Positions 20,901 through 33,189 are shown, counted from the first letter of the stretch. The stretch: 64,000 bases of DNA from Halicephalobus mephisto (GCA_009193035.1 SWDT01000041.1:62001-126000), one strand, 5' to 3'. The notes: generated by a model from the letters alone, not told the origin. Program-made: numbers and translations.

Positions 20901-23900
20901 TCGAATATTTGGGAGAATACTGTAAGTCCCTAAATATTCGGAGGTATACTGTAGAACCTCAAATATTTAAATTTCAGTTTACTTTACCCTATAGATGAAT
21001 GTCTTACGACTACAGTACCCCTCTTCCCTGTAACCTAAGAAGTCTAAAAATATTCCAGAATTCACCTGAGTCGTCTGTTGAGAGTCCCGTAGATGAGGCG
21101 CGCTTCTTTTCCATCCGCCGTTGGAATCGTTCTTGGACTTTGCTGAGATCTGCAGAAAAACAAGAATGGTAAAAATAACAATTTTATAAGCAAAAAAGCA
21201 TAAACTGAAGCAGCATAGTCGGATAAAACTTAGGCTTTGCGAACTTAGAAAAAATAAAATTAAAAAAGTAGTGCAGCTCAATGGGCGACACCGCAAGCGT
21301 GATGCCCTGAGGCAACGTGCTTCCATCGACTGGAGATTTGAGAAGATTTAATAAATCTGTGATAATTTTCAAAAATTACCCAAATTACAGTAACCAACAC
21401 ATATTTTAAAAAATTTCGAAAATTAAAAATATATTCAAAATTCAATTTTAAAAATTCCCAAAAATCAAATTACCGTAAATTTCAAAAAAAGAATATTCTT
21501 AAAAAATCACAAAATTTTAAAAATTTTTTTCATTTTTAAAATAATTTTTAATCAAAAAATATTTCCGTATTTTTAAAATAACTTTTGTTTGAAATTTTTA
21601 ACTGAAAAAAGATTTTTATATTTTTAAAAATGACTTTTCTTTAAAATTTTTTATTTAAAAAAAATAATTTTTGTTAAGTTTCTATTTAAAAAAAATTATT
21701 TTTGTTAATTTTTTATTAAAAAAAATTATTTTTGTTTTTATTTAAAAAAATTATTTTTAAGTTTCTATATTTATACCGTATACCACTTTTTGGGTATTTT
21801 TAAAAAGTAGAAATATAAACCTCCAGCCGTCCAGAAGCATGTCCTCCACTTCTAATTAAAATTATTTTTAAAAATAAAAATAAGCGAATTACCAGGTCAA
21901 AGTTGTTAGAAAGACGGCAGATACCGTGTAAGTACAGTAACCACACCGATAGTGAATAAAAACCAAAAATAAAATTCAAAGGTATTCGGGAAGAAAGAAA
22001 ATTCAAGAGTTCCAGATTACGGTAAAAGTTGTGAATAATGGAAAGAGATAATACAGTATTTTTTAAATTTTAATAAAAAAGGAAAAGAATTGTTAGAAAA
22101 ATCCGGATAATACTAGTGTAAGATGAAGAGTACTGTATCCCGAGAAGCAAACTAACCTCCCATCTTCTTCGTCCAGATCGGGGTCCCGAGTTCGATGTAA
22201 AAACTGTCCGAACGTTCGTATTGCTCAGTGTCGATCACACCGATTTCGATAAATGCTCTGAAAATTGGAAAATTTAAAATATTTAAAAAATAATCATACT
22301 ATTGTAAAATACTCCAAAAAAGTTCTCAAAAAGAATGTTTAAATTTTTCCAATCAAGACCGAAAATTGTGAAATTTAACTTTTATGTGTTTTTGTAAAAA
22401 TAAAATCATAGTTATAAAAAATCGAAAATAAAGATTTTTTACAAAATGGTCGCGAAACGAAATTTTACATTTTTCCAGTCGAGACCTAAAATTATAAAAT
22501 TTAGTATTTTTGATTTTGTAAAAATATTATTATTATTAAAAAATCGAAAATAAAGATTTTTTACAAAATGGTCTCAAAAAGAAATTTTATATTTTTCCAG
22601 TCGAGACCTAAAATTATAAAATTTAGTATTTTTGATTCTGTGAAGATACAATTATAATTATATTATAAAAAATTAAAATTTTTTACGAAATGGTCTCAAC
22701 GCGAAATTTTACATTTTCCCAATCAAGATTAAAAATTATAAAATTTAGTATTTTTGATTCTGTGAAGATGTTATTACAAAAAACAGCTTTTACAGTAATA
22801 CTGAAAAGTTTAAAAATGAAACTTACTCAGTTTGATTATCCTCGAAAACGATTTCTCCTTCCTTGGCTTCGAAGTGTTCTCCGTTATGAGCTGTGCCGTC
22901 AGTGGTCCTGAAAATCGAACATGATCACATAGATACAGTACGATAATAAATCTAATTTCATAATCAAAAAGTATTATTTCATCAAATTTAGATAAAATCA
23001 AACTTGATCGAACATCAACCGAGTGCTTAAAAATATAAATTTTTTAATTACATAATATCGAAAAAGTTTTTTAACTTTGGTCCTGACACGAGAAAAAATT
23101 TCTTAAATTGTAACAAATTTTTAAATCTCTTTAAAATTTAAAGTAGTTTCAGACTAGTATATGGATAATTGTAAATCTCAAAGAATTTTTAGTTTTTTTA
23201 ATTTTCTGGGTTTTATTCGATCAAGTTGGATCAAGTACTTCATCCTTAAAGAGAAATACAACCATTAGGGAACACTCGGTCCCGAGTGGATTGTCTTAGT
23301 ACTGAGAAGAAACGCTTGGTCTCGAGCGGATTGTCTTAGTACTAAGAAGGAACACTCGGTCCCGAGCGGATTGTTTTAGCACTGAGAAGGAACGCTTGGT
23401 CCTGAGCGGATTGCCTTAACATTTACAGGGAACACTTGGTCCCGAACGGATTGTCTTAGCATTAAGAAAGAACACTCGGTCCCGAGCGGATTGTTTTAGC
23501 ACTAAGAAGGAACGTTTGGTCCTGAGCGGATTGCCTTAACATTTACAGGGAACACTTGGTCCCGAACGGATTGTCTTAGCATTAAGAAAGAACACTCGGT
23601 CCCGAGCGGATTGTTTTAGCACTAAGAAGGAACGTTTGGTCCTGAGCGGATTGTTTTAGTACTGAGAAAGGAACATAGAGTTCCTCTCGACGGGAATTAT
23701 TATTGTTTTATATTTACGACGTGTGTCGGGTCTGATACAGAATTTTTGTATTGTGCCTTAGGCATTTGTAAGATAAACCTTTTTCCAACTCTATCCTTCT
23801 CATCAACATACGGATCACTCGGAGCAACAGATATAACAGATCAAGTTAATAACTTTGAAGACTTGGAAGAGACTTACTTGTAAGGGATGATGACTTTTCC

Positions 23901-26900
23901 TCTGCATCCACTGGTTCTCTGTACTCTCAGACTCAGATGACCGCAGTTTTCAGCGACTTGGAAGTGGTTGTGTTCGAACGAGAACACACCGGCGTGATCG
24001 TCGTCCAGAATCATGATTGTGGCTGTGGCCGGCATTTCCAGAGCAGCCACGGGGACTCCGCCGATTTTCATCGGATCCAGAATCGTTCCGTCTTGGATTC
24101 TGACTCTCAAGTTGCTCAGATGAAGATAAAAATGTTCATCTTCTTCGAAAACATCGTCATCTACGATTTCTATGGAAATTCTTTGTTGTTTGTCTTCTGG
24201 ATAAAAAGTCAAAGTTCCCTTGACCGGGATGTAGTCGGATCCGGCGTTGGCCGTTCCGTCTTCGGTGTAGTAATCCACCATTACGGTCAGTCCTTCTGGT
24301 CCACCGTCTCTTCCGACGATGACGTCGACTGTTCCGACGTTCTCCAATACCGTATAATGAGCAGGATCGAAGAAAATTCTGCAAGTGTTTTGTCTTGCTT
24401 GTTTTTCCTGAGCTTGAATAATAGCATCCAGAGCTTTGTCGTGTTCTTTATCGAGTCTTTTTTTAATTATATCACCTCCACCGATGAGTCTTCTGGTGGC
24501 TTGAACTCTGTAAAAAGCCCGAGTTTTGGGTCCTTTGCTGATCATCTCGTATTCGGCGAGCTTCTGGAGCTCCACAGGATCGATGTGGGGTTTCTCTTTT
24601 CTGATTCTCCTCATAGTTTCGATGAATTCTTGTCTGTGTTCTTCAAAAGCACGAAGAGCAGGATCAACTTGCTGAAAATTACGAAATTTATTAATTTCTT
24701 CCAAAATTATAAAAATTATAAAATGTTAAATTTTCGATAATTATATTAGATTCTGCAAAATTTCGAAATTTTAATTTTATAAATTTTTATGAATTTTTAA
24801 AAATTTTGTATTATTTTCTGTGATATTTTATAAAATTTCAATAATTTTGAAACTAATCGATTTGAAGTAATATTTTAGTTTTAAAATGATTTTTCGAGTT
24901 TTTTGATATAATTTTTTAATTTTAAAGTGATTTTTCTAGTTTTTTTATATAAATATTTTAATTTTAAAGTGATTTTTCGAGTTTTTTATATAAATATTTT
25001 AATTTTAAGGTGATTTTTTGAGTTTTTTATATAAATATTTTAATTTTAAGGTGATTTTTTGAGTTTTTTGATATAATTTTTTAATTTTAAAATGATTTTC
25101 GAGTTTTTTATATAAATATTTTAATTTTAAGGTGATTTTTCGAGTTTTTTGATGTAATTTTTTAATTTTAAAATGATTTTTCGAGTTTTTTGATATAAAT
25201 ATTTTCTTCAAATTTGCTCACCTTGAATCCGGCGGCGTAACCATTGCTTCCGAGCATCTTCAGTTCTTCTCCTTCTGTGGCTACGAGGCCGTGTCTGTCT
25301 CTTCTGTAGCGGTGGGGCATGAATCTTCTTTGGAGGAGTTTTATGTCGGCCATGTAGGCAGTGAATACTGTAATTGGGAAGAAGGCAAAAGTCAACAATC
25401 CTTCCCAAATTTCGACGACTCCAGGAGAGAAAAATGCGAGGATCAGATAAAGCCAGATATAGGCGAACACCGACCATGTCGCCGTCACACAGAAAACATC
25501 CAAATGCTTTTGATAACGAACTTCGCCGTTGGGAATCGACACGACACAGATGGCAATGATCATGAAAAGATTGAAAGCCGCTGATCCGACGATAGTGTTC
25601 GGACCGAGATCACCAGCATTGAAGCCTTTACCGATGACTTCGATGATGGACAGAAGGATTTCCGGAGCAGACGAACCTGGAACACAAAATCATCATTATG
25701 CAAATTTTAGATTGATTTCAAAATTTCTGTCATTTTTAAAGATTTTAAATATTTTAGAATTTATTTAATTTTCAAAAATTTTGAACATTTTAGAATTTAT
25801 TTAATTTTTAAAAATTTTGAACATTTTAAAATTTATTTAATTTTTAAAAATTTTAAATATTTTAGAATTTATTTAATTTTCAAAAATTTTAAATATTTTA
25901 GAATTTATTTAATTTTTTTAAATTTATTTATTTAAATTTCGTAACTATGCGAAATCCCGAATTTTATCCCGGATATCCTTTCTTAAACTTTGGCTTCCAG
26001 TTGGATTCACAATTGTCCATCGACCTTGTTGATTTTACTTTTGGCATTTTTGCTTCACACCTCCCGGAAGTCCGAAAACGAAATTTTCGGGTCCAACAAA
26101 CTCCCCAAAGACCTATATGATCAACTTTGAACCAGGAAATTTCCACTTTTTTGAAAATGATGAAAATAAATAAAACTTTTTAGTTTTTGTGAAATTTGAT
26201 ACTTGCGACTTGAGAAATTCCAATTGAATCAATGTGGATTTGCAAAATGACAATGGGTCCTTCGAGTCTGGAGCAAAAAGTTGGATTTCGAAATAAAGAA
26301 AAATTTTTTAGAATTCTCATATAAAATTACAATCACACATTTTAAAGCATTTTTGAATGGTATTCAATGTCATTGAAAAAGTTTAAAAAAATTAAATTTT
26401 AAAAAATTAGAAAATTGTAAATTTAAAAAATTTTTAAAAATTAAAAAATTGTAATTTTTTTAATTTAAAAATAAATTTTTAAAAATTAGAAAATTTTAGA
26501 TTTTTTAAATTAAAAAAAATTAGAAAATTTTGGATTTTTTAAAATTTAAAAATCTAAAAATTAAAAAAAAAATTTATTTTTAAATTTTAAAAAATTACAA
26601 TTTTAAAATTTTTTTAAAAATAAAAAATAACTTTTTAAAATTGATTTACAAATGTCGAAATTAAATTCTTGAAAACTTAAAAATAATATTTAAAGATTAA
26701 TAATATCCCAAACATGAGACTTTCGATTTCAATGGCTTCTAAGTACTTTTTTAATTTTCACTAATCTTTTTAAAATTGGTCCAAAATGCAAATAATTATT
26801 TTATTATTGAAAAACATCAAATTCTTCAATCCGGGTCTCGACACGAAAAATAAAATTTTTTAAAATTAAAAACATTTGAAATTTAATAATTTTAAAAAGT

Positions 26901-27331
26901 AAAATTCGCGTCGGGACCAAAGTTAGGTAGTTTATTGTTACTTTGGATTCAACGGACTTACCTAAGGCCATCAAGGTGAGGTTGGATACGGTATCGTTCC
27001 AGATCTTGATGTTCAAAGTCGTGGGTTCCAGTCCGGGTCTCTTGACGACGATCTTCCTCTCCATACTCGTGATGACCTCGATACTGGACATGAATCTGTC
27101 CGCCACAATCGAGATCCCTAAGAAGAGATAAGCAATGATGAAAAAATAGATAATTCCCCTCAGGGCTCGGTCTCCGAAAGTCAGGTCCAGGAACGGTCTC
27201 CAGATGGGGACTATCATCCCGTCGACGCAGTTCCTCGTCGCATCTGCATCTGAACAGTTCGATCCTGCTTCTATTTTTGTTATTAATAAAAGAAAAAATA
27301 ATAACAATGATCCTATTGATAATGACGACAT
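17993..27331 (-). CDS. ncx: Na+/Ca2+ exchanger (NCX family)
   Basis: Plasma-membrane antiporter that extrudes Ca2+ in exchange for Na+. Nine exons on the minus strand: 26962-27331, 25222-25676, 23878-24671, 22827-22907, 22157-22257, 21066-21149, 19848-19966, 18866-19259, 17993-18366; phases all join and give 923 residues. Residues 1-20 are a signal peptide. The first membrane bundle (about 45-260) holds the alpha-1 repeat SNLTLMALGSSAPEILLS across the exon 1/2 junction and ends in a basic XIP-like stretch. The cytoplasmic loop carries two Calx-beta domains: CBD1 (about 370-500, with the acidic cluster DDDVFEEDE at 446-454 and ILDDDHAG) and CBD2 (about 501-605). The second bundle holds alpha-2, ALGTSVP/DTFASKVAA and GSNAVNVFLG. 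The acidic run DDDEDDEE sits in the loop before the second bundle, as in other NCX. Which of the nematode ncx paralogues it matches is not resolved. Confidence 0.96.
18430..18720. repeat. 20-bp minisatellite in exchanger intron 8
   Basis: About ten copies of a 20-bp unit, consensus TCTAGGTCCTGTCAGACTGG, with alternating CTGTCAGGCTGA and CTTCCAGACTGG versions. It lies between exons 8 and 9 of the exchanger. Confidence 0.9.
19415..19845. repeat. Alternating inverted GGTCCTGACACGAA units, exchanger intron 7
   Basis: GGTCCTGACACGAATAATG and its inverted form TTCGTGTCAGGACCA alternate five or six times across 430 bp, separated by AACAACTTTTTAAACATTG and similar spacers. The arrangement makes several possible hairpins within one intron. 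Confidence 0.8.
20395..20970. repeat. TATACTGTA minisatellite in exchanger intron 6
   Basis: Some 20 copies of a unit of about 29 bp, TATACTGTAAACCTAAATAT followed by TTGAAGG, with small variations. Each unit carries one TATACTGTA word. The array lies between exons 6 and 7 of the exchanger. Confidence 0.9.
21380..21790. repeat. AT-rich simple-sequence filler in exchanger intron 5
   Basis: Runs of AAAATTATTTTTGTT and related words between exons 5 and 6; nothing coding. Confidence 0.6.
22340..22765. repeat. Tandem repeat of about 121 bp in exchanger intron 4
   Basis: Roughly 3.5 copies, each with TTTTCCAGTCGAGACCTAAA, TTATAAAATTTAGTATTTTT and TTTTTTACAAAATGGTCTC. Every unit therefore contains the GAGACC/GGTCTC word in both orientations. 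Confidence 0.85.
23260..23836 (+). mobile_element. Composite array-plus-tail element, copy B
   Basis: Lies in the intron between exons 3 and 4 of the exchanger. About ten copies of a 41-bp unit (GAACACTCGGTCCCGAGCGG, ATTGTTTTAGCACTAAGAAG) are followed at about 23660 by a unique tail with GGAACATAGAGTTC, TTGTATTGTGCCTTAGGCAT, GATAAACC and CTTCTCATC, ending near CAGATATA. Inside the unit CTCGGTCCCGAG is an interrupted palindrome. Positions 23450-23540 and 23570-23660 are almost identical higher-order repeats, so the array has expanded recently. Confidence 0.75.
24880..25200. repeat. 42-bp AT-rich minisatellite in exchanger intron 2
   Basis: About eight copies of TTTTAATTTTAAGGTGATTT followed by TTCGAGTTTTTTATATAAATA, immediately downstream of exon 2 (within 25 bp of its donor). 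Confidence 0.85.
25725..26940. repeat. Repeats in exchanger intron 1
   Basis: Positions 25735-25935 hold about six copies of a 38-bp unit containing ATTTTAGAATTTATTTAATT. The remaining intron is AT-rich; the stretch 25950-26120 is less AT-rich and unique but has no supported exon. GGGTCTCGACACGAAAAA occurs at about 26826 and the inverted form TTCGCGTCGGGACCA at about 26907. Confidence 0.6.
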
Positions 27332-27902
27332 TTTCAATTTTTTTAAATTTAGGAAAAAAATATAATTGTCAACGGCACTGAAATGCCGTGACTAGACTTT
27401 AGGAAAGTCAACTGGAACTAGAGGCACTGCTGGGCGGCGTGGACTCACACACGCTCAGCAGTCGTGGCCCAGCTGATTCTGGATTCCGGAGATTATGGAG
27501 GCAAAAGGAGAGTTTGAGAGGATCTGAAAACTTTAAATAAATACCTCTAAATAAAAATCAATAACTACAGTACTCGCACGGAAATGGCAACGGAAAAATA
27601 CAGTAATGCGAAAAATTCAAAATCTCCAAAAAAATAAAAAAATAAACAAATAAAAATCAAAAATTACAGCATTTCAGAAGGATTACTGCCAGATACAGTA
27701 ATTCAAAATTAGGGATTTCTAAGGGGAAAGTTGGAAGTTACTGTATATTAAAAATGACTACAATCGTATACGGTAATTTATAAATTTATAATTCATTTTT
27801 TAAAAATAAAAATTTCCATCATATAGTTTGTTTTTAAAAACTAAAAAATCAAAATTGTCGATTTTTTTGAACAAATGCCAAAGTTCATTTTCGAAAAATG
27901 TA
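27332..27902. promoter_or_regulatory. Upstream region of the exchanger gene
   Basis: The 570 bp before the exchanger ATG on the minus strand. Positions about 27380-27500 are markedly less AT-rich and unique (GGCACTGCTGGGCGGCGTGG and onward), consistent with promoter or 5' leader sequence. No specific factor site is assigned. Confidence 0.4.
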
Positions 27903-28129
27903 GTTTACTAAGGATACTTGGGGTACTTGGGATACTTAGGATACTTGGGGTACTTAGGATATTTGAAATACTTGGGATACTTAGGATATTTGAAATACTT
28001 GGGATACTTGGGGTACTTAGGATACTTGGGGTACTTGGGGTACTAAGGATAATTGGGGTACTTGGGGTACTTAGGATATTTGAAATACTAAGGATAATTG
28101 GGGTACTTGGGATATTTGAAATACTTGGG
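27903..28129. repeat. GGTACTTGG minisatellite
   Basis: About 23 steps of 9-10 bp (GGTACTTGG, GATACTTAG, GATATTTGAAATACTT) directly abutting the dispersed element fragment at 28130. That fragment itself begins GTACTTAGGA, so the array may have grown from the element's end. Confidence 0.85.
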
Positions 28130-28214
28130 GTACTTAGGAGATCCATCAAGCGGGTTTGCCACGTGGATCACTTCGCTGCCATTAGTTTCGGTTTTGTGTC
28201 TTCGTCGACCAATG
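28130..28214 (+). mobile_element. Fragment of the GC-rich dispersed element
   Basis: Matches the first part of the element at 1250-1658 (there on the minus strand): GTACTTAGGA, GATCCATC, AAGCGGGTTTGCC, GTGGATCACTTCGCT, TTCGGTTTTGTGTC, TCGACCA in the same order with scattered substitutions and a small deletion. It stops abruptly near 28214, so it is truncated. Confidence 0.7.
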
Positions 28215-29325
28215 AAAAATGACCTTGTAGTTTCGTTTTCCAAAAATCCTCAGAAAATTAATCTTATTTAATTTTTTTCGTTTCTTAGTTGCGGTATGTT
28301 TTATTTTTTTAATATTTCCTAAAATAATTTTATTTTTTTAAATATTTTTAAGTCGAAATTTTTGAATAATTTATAAAAAATTTAAAATATATCAATTTCG
28401 AAATTCTTAAATAATTGATATTATTTATTTTTTAATATTTTCAAAGATATATCAATTTCAAAATTCTTAAATAATAAATGATATTTAGTTTTTTATATTT
28501 TTAAAATTAAATATAAATTTTAAAAATTTTAAAAAATATTATTTAATTTTTAAATATTTTTAAAGAAAAATATAAATTTAAAAAATTAAAAAAAAATATT
28601 ATTTAATTTTTAAATATTTTTAAAATTAAAATATGAATTTCAAAAATTTTAAAATTAAAAAAAATATTATTTAAATTTTAATATTTTTAAAACTACAGTA
28701 TCTGTTCATATTTACCAACATTGTAGAATTAATCCTATTTAAAAATACAAAAATTTCTCGCATTGGAATTTTGACAATTTTAAGTAATCAATTTAAAATT
28801 AGAAAAATACAATATTATTCCACCGTATATAGTTCGTAAAAGATGTCTGAAAAGTCCGTTGAAATGATTCACCAAAAATTAAACGGATTTTGATAATTCT
28901 TTTTGTTCCGGTTCGGTGATTTTTCTGTTTTTTATACTCAAAAATAACCAATTCCGTATTTTTGAAAAAAGAATTTTTAAAAAAATTTCCAAAAAAAAAT
29001 AAAAAAAATAAGAATTTTCAAAAAATTTAAAAAAAAATAAAAAAAAATTTCGATTTTCTGAGTTTAGAAGTAATAAAATTAGCAAAATAATATTTCACAA
29101 CAGAATTAACAATATTATTTTAAATTTTATTAAAAACATTAATCACAAAAAATCGATAAAATAAAAAATTTGAAATTATTTTTTTTCGAAATTTTAAAAA
29201 CTCCGAAATGTATGAAAAATAATTTAAAAACATTAATTTTTATGGTTTCAGTTATATGGATATACGATAAAATTTAGAAAAGTTGAAAATTATTGCTTTT
29301 AAAAATATTCAAAAAGTAATGGTTT
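28215..29325. other. AT-rich non-coding DNA
   Basis: No gene recognised. Very AT-rich with repeated AAATATTTTTAAA words at 28300-28690 (three or four loosely related copies). Confidence 0.5.
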
Positions 29326-29905
29326 TTTGTTTTCAGATATCTAGGTACATACGGTAGAATTTAAAAAATTTGAAAATTATTGATTTAAAAGTTATTTTTT
29401 AGGTATTTTAAAGTTATTTAAGTACGTATAAAGTAGGATTTAAAAATTGTAAAATTATAAATTAACTTTTTTAAATATTTTTTTTTTTAGATATCTAGGT
29501 ACATACGGTAAAATTAAAAAATTGGAAATTATTGATTTAAAAGTTATTTTTTAGGTATTTTAAAGTTATTTAAACATATATAAAGTAGGATTTAAAAATT
29601 GCAAAATTATGAATTAACTTTTTTAAATATTTTTTATCTTTTCAGATATCTAGGTACATACGGTAGAATTTAAAAAATTGGAAATTATTGATTTAAAAAT
29701 TTTTTTTTAGGTATTTTAAAGTTATTTAAGCATATATAAAGTAGGATTTAAAAATTGCAAAATTATGAATTAACTTTTTTAAATATTTTTTATTTTTTCA
29801 GATATCTAGGTACATACGGTAAAATTAAAAATTTGGAAATTATTGATTTAAAAATTATTTTTTTTTAAATATTTCTCATTTTAACTTACCTATATACATA
29901 CGGTA
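29326..29905. repeat. Tandem repeat of about 170 bp
   Basis: Three and a half copies, each with CAGATATCTAGGTACATACG, GGAAATTATTGATTTAAAA and ATATAAAGTAGGATTTAAAA. TTTTCAGATATCTAGGTA recurs at each unit start. The first, shorter member is near 29245. Confidence 0.8.
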
Positions 29906-31840
29906 GAATCTAAAAAAGTTAAAAATGACTGATGCTTGTCTCCTGGTGGAGGGCCATATAAATACCGAAATTCGAACGAGATCCGATCACTTACAAAAGC
30001 GGCATTTTTCAATTAATTTCATCTGGAATCGCTTTGAACAGCGGCATTTTGAACCAATTCGAAGGAGATAAAGTACTTGAAAAATAACAAACTTTCAATC
30101 CAAATAAAAATTAAAGAATAATAGAAACAGATGTGATTTGCCTGTGGCAATTGATCAAATTAAAAAAGTTTATTTTTTAGATTAAAATTCAATTTTAATT
30201 TTTAAACTTTTTTAAATTCAATTAAAATCAAATTTTTTAAAAATTAATTTTTTTAAATTCAAAATTGAAAAAAAAAATTTCTTTAAAATTTAAAAAAAAT
30301 TAAACTTTTTTAAAAAAATTAAATTTATTTTTTTTTAAATTTTAAGTTTCTTAAAAAAAATTAAATTTATTTTTTTTTTAAATTCAAAATTTAAAAAAAA
30401 ATTAAATTTGTTTTTTTTCTAAATTCAAAATTTTAAAAAAAATTAAATTTGTTTTTTTTTAAATTTAGAAAACCCAATTTTTAATAAGTATTAAAAAATT
30501 CTTTTTTTATAAATTTAAAATTTAAATTTTAAAATTAAAATTCAAATAACTGAAAAAAACGAAAAAAAGTGAAAAACCGGAAAAATACGTCAAAGAGGAT
30601 CAAACTGAACACAAAACTGTATCGATCATGTTTGAATTTCAAAAATGCAAAAAAAAATTTAAAAGTTGGGTTTTCAATGAACAGTAAAAATAAAAAAATT
30701 TAAAATAGTTTCATATATAATATTTTTTAATAAATTTTTATTTTCGAAATTATTTAAAAATTTAATTTTAAAAAACTTTAAAATAAAAATTAATTTTAAA
30801 AAAATTTAAAATTCTATAATAAAAAACAAAAATTTGAATAAAAATAAATCTTTAAAAAATAAATTCGGACACGAATTTGAGTTACAAAAAATAACAAAAT
30901 TTAATTTAAATAATTATCGAAAGTATCAAAGCCAGATATGTCCTGCTTATCTTTTGGATTCGGCAGTAGGAAAAAATATAAGAAAAAAAATATAAAAGGA
31001 AAGAATAGAAAATAGAAAAAAATAAAATAGAAAAAATATAAAATGAAAAAAATATAAAATAGAAAAAATATAAAATATAAAAGGGAAAAAATATTAAACT
31101 AATTATGGTATCTAAAAATCTTACATAGTGTTGTTGTCACCATGGCCTAGATGTCTAAGCCCAATCCCAAAAGCCCATTTTCACACTTAATTAATAATTT
31201 ACCTCATACCTTATATTTCTTCCATTTTATATATCTTTCTCTTATATATCTTCCTCTTATATATCTTCCTCTTATATTTTTTCCGTTCACGTTCGAATTT
31301 CAGTCTGGGTTGAAGAGGAAATTCTCAAAAAACATTCTACTTCATAATAATGCGAAAAAACTAAATAATCATAATCGGAAATATTAGGATCAATTATCTC
31401 TTTTATCTTTCGATTCCAGAAGCAAATCCTAAAATAACGATATAAAAAATAAAAATTATTAAATAAAAAAAAATATAAAATTACTAAAGATATAAAAATT
31501 ATTAAATAAAAAAATATAAAAATAAAAAAATAAAAATTATTTTAAAAATAATAAAAAAAATAAAAATTAATTTTTTTTAGATTTTTTTACTTTTTTTAAA
31601 ATAAATTTTTGAAAAATAAAAATTTCCTTATTAATTGTGTTTTTTTGGATTTCAAAAGAAATAATCTATTTAAAGAAAATAAAAAATTGAATAATGATAA
31701 TTGAAAACATCCAAGGCAGTTAGATTACTTTTTTAGATTTCAGATTTTGGCTTCAGAATCAGATTTGTGGAGAATTATGTTTAAAAATAAAAATTATCAA
31801 ATAATAAAAATAAAAAAAAGGATATTTTTCTTTTTTACAT
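29906..31840. other. AT-rich non-coding DNA with simple repeats
   Basis: Nothing coding is supported. 30180-30540 is nearly pure A/T. 30960-31100 is an AAAATATAAAATAG-type simple repeat. 31220-31275 is (TCTTATATATCTTCC)n. The stretch 31125-31190 (GTCACCATGGCCTAGATGTC) is unique and less AT-rich, without an open frame of note. Confidence 0.5.
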
Positions 31841-32525
31841 AATTTTAGACTTTTAAATTAAGAAATGTATCTTAAAAATTGGTTTATTTTAAAGTAGAAA
31901 TTATAAGTTTTAGGTTTTAGAAATATATCTTAAAGAACTATACAGTTAGAGACGATGTAAAAATAAAAAAGAAAATTTTTGGATTAGTTCTACTACTATT
32001 CTTTTTTTTTTGAATTTTAGACTTTTAAATTAAGAAATGTATCTTAAAAATTGGTCTATTTTAAAATAGAAATTATAAATTTTAGGTTTTAGAAATATAT
32101 CTTAAGAAATTATATAATTAGAGACGATATAAAAATAAAAAAGAAAATTTTTGGATTAATTCTACTACTGTTCCTTTTTTTGAATTTTAAATTTTTGGAT
32201 TAAGAAGTATATCTTAAAAATTGGTCTATTTTGAGGTAGAAATTATAAGTTTTAGGTTTTAGAAATATATCTTAAGAAATTATATAATTAGAGATGATAT
32301 AAAAATAAAGATCAAAAATATATGGATTAGTTCTACACTGTTCTCTTTTTTTTTGAATTTTAGACTTTTGGATTAAGAAGTATATCTTAAAAATTGGTCT
32401 ATTTTAAAATAAAAATTATGAGTTTTTAGTATTAGAAATATATCTTAAGAAATTATATAATTAGAGATGATATAAAAATAAAAAAGAAAATATATGGATT
32501 AGTTCTACACTGTTCTCTTTTTTGA
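31841..32525. repeat. Tandem repeat of about 170 bp, four copies
   Basis: Copies begin near 31845, 32015, 32185 and 32355 and share TTAAGAAATGTATCTTAAAA, TTGGTCTATTTTAAAATAGA, TTTTAGGTTTTAGAAATATA and GGATTAGTTCTACTACTGTT. Confidence 0.85.
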
Positions 32526-32930
32526 ATCCTAGACTTTGGGCTTCCGGAGTAGATCCTGGGAAAATGATCTATTTTGAGTGAAAACCAGTGGCACAAAAGT
32601 CGACAAAAGCCAGAACTGAGAATTCACGTCGAAACCGACTAACAGGAAGGGAGATGGTCGCGCACACCGGAGTGGATGTTCGTCCAACGAGAATTCAATG
32701 AATGGAGTGTCTCTCGAGTTAACTGCGGCTTTCTGAGAGCTTCGAAGTCAGAGACAGTGTCAAAGCTAAAGAGACAAAAGTTGATCCAAGCATAGCGCAT
32801 CTTCTATAACCAAACGTTTTTATTTTTGTCTCTCTTCTCACCGAAGGAACCTCAGGGGGCGGCTGCAAACTCGGGTTTGAGCTGAAAGCCGAATTGTGTA
32901 CTTAGATTCTCCTCAGGCTTACATTGTGTC
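32526..32930. other. Less AT-rich non-coding island
   Basis: About 400 bp of unique, roughly balanced base composition (for example GGGAGATGGTCGCGCACACC and CTCAGGGGGCGGCTGCAAAC) inside a very AT-rich repeat region. No frame of length or recognisable product is present. It could be a regulatory element, a non-coding RNA, a leader exon of a gene I cannot see, or a decayed gene. Confidence 0.4.
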
Positions 32931-33189
32931 GATTGCGCAAATCCCGATGTAACAATTGCAACAATTGGGAAATTTTACTTGACGGAAAAAACCACTTGAC
33001 TTTAAATCCATCTGATCATTTCGAAATTCAAAAGTGACAATTATCAAACTTGGCAAAAAAAAATTATTATTTTTAATTTTTGCAAATTTTTTTAATAAAC
33101 ATTTTTCTGAAGAGAACAATTGAAAAATAAAGTAATATTTTGAAATTTTTTAGAATTTAATAAATATTTTTAAATATTCAAAACAGAAG

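Noticed and set aside
23260..23660. 41-bp repeats as a CRISPR array
   Set aside because: There are no variable spacers of constant length, the units are contiguous, and the genome is eukaryotic.
23937..24740. 267-codon plus-strand frame
   Set aside because: It is the antisense of the largest exchanger exon, whose minus-strand translation gives clear Calx-beta domains.
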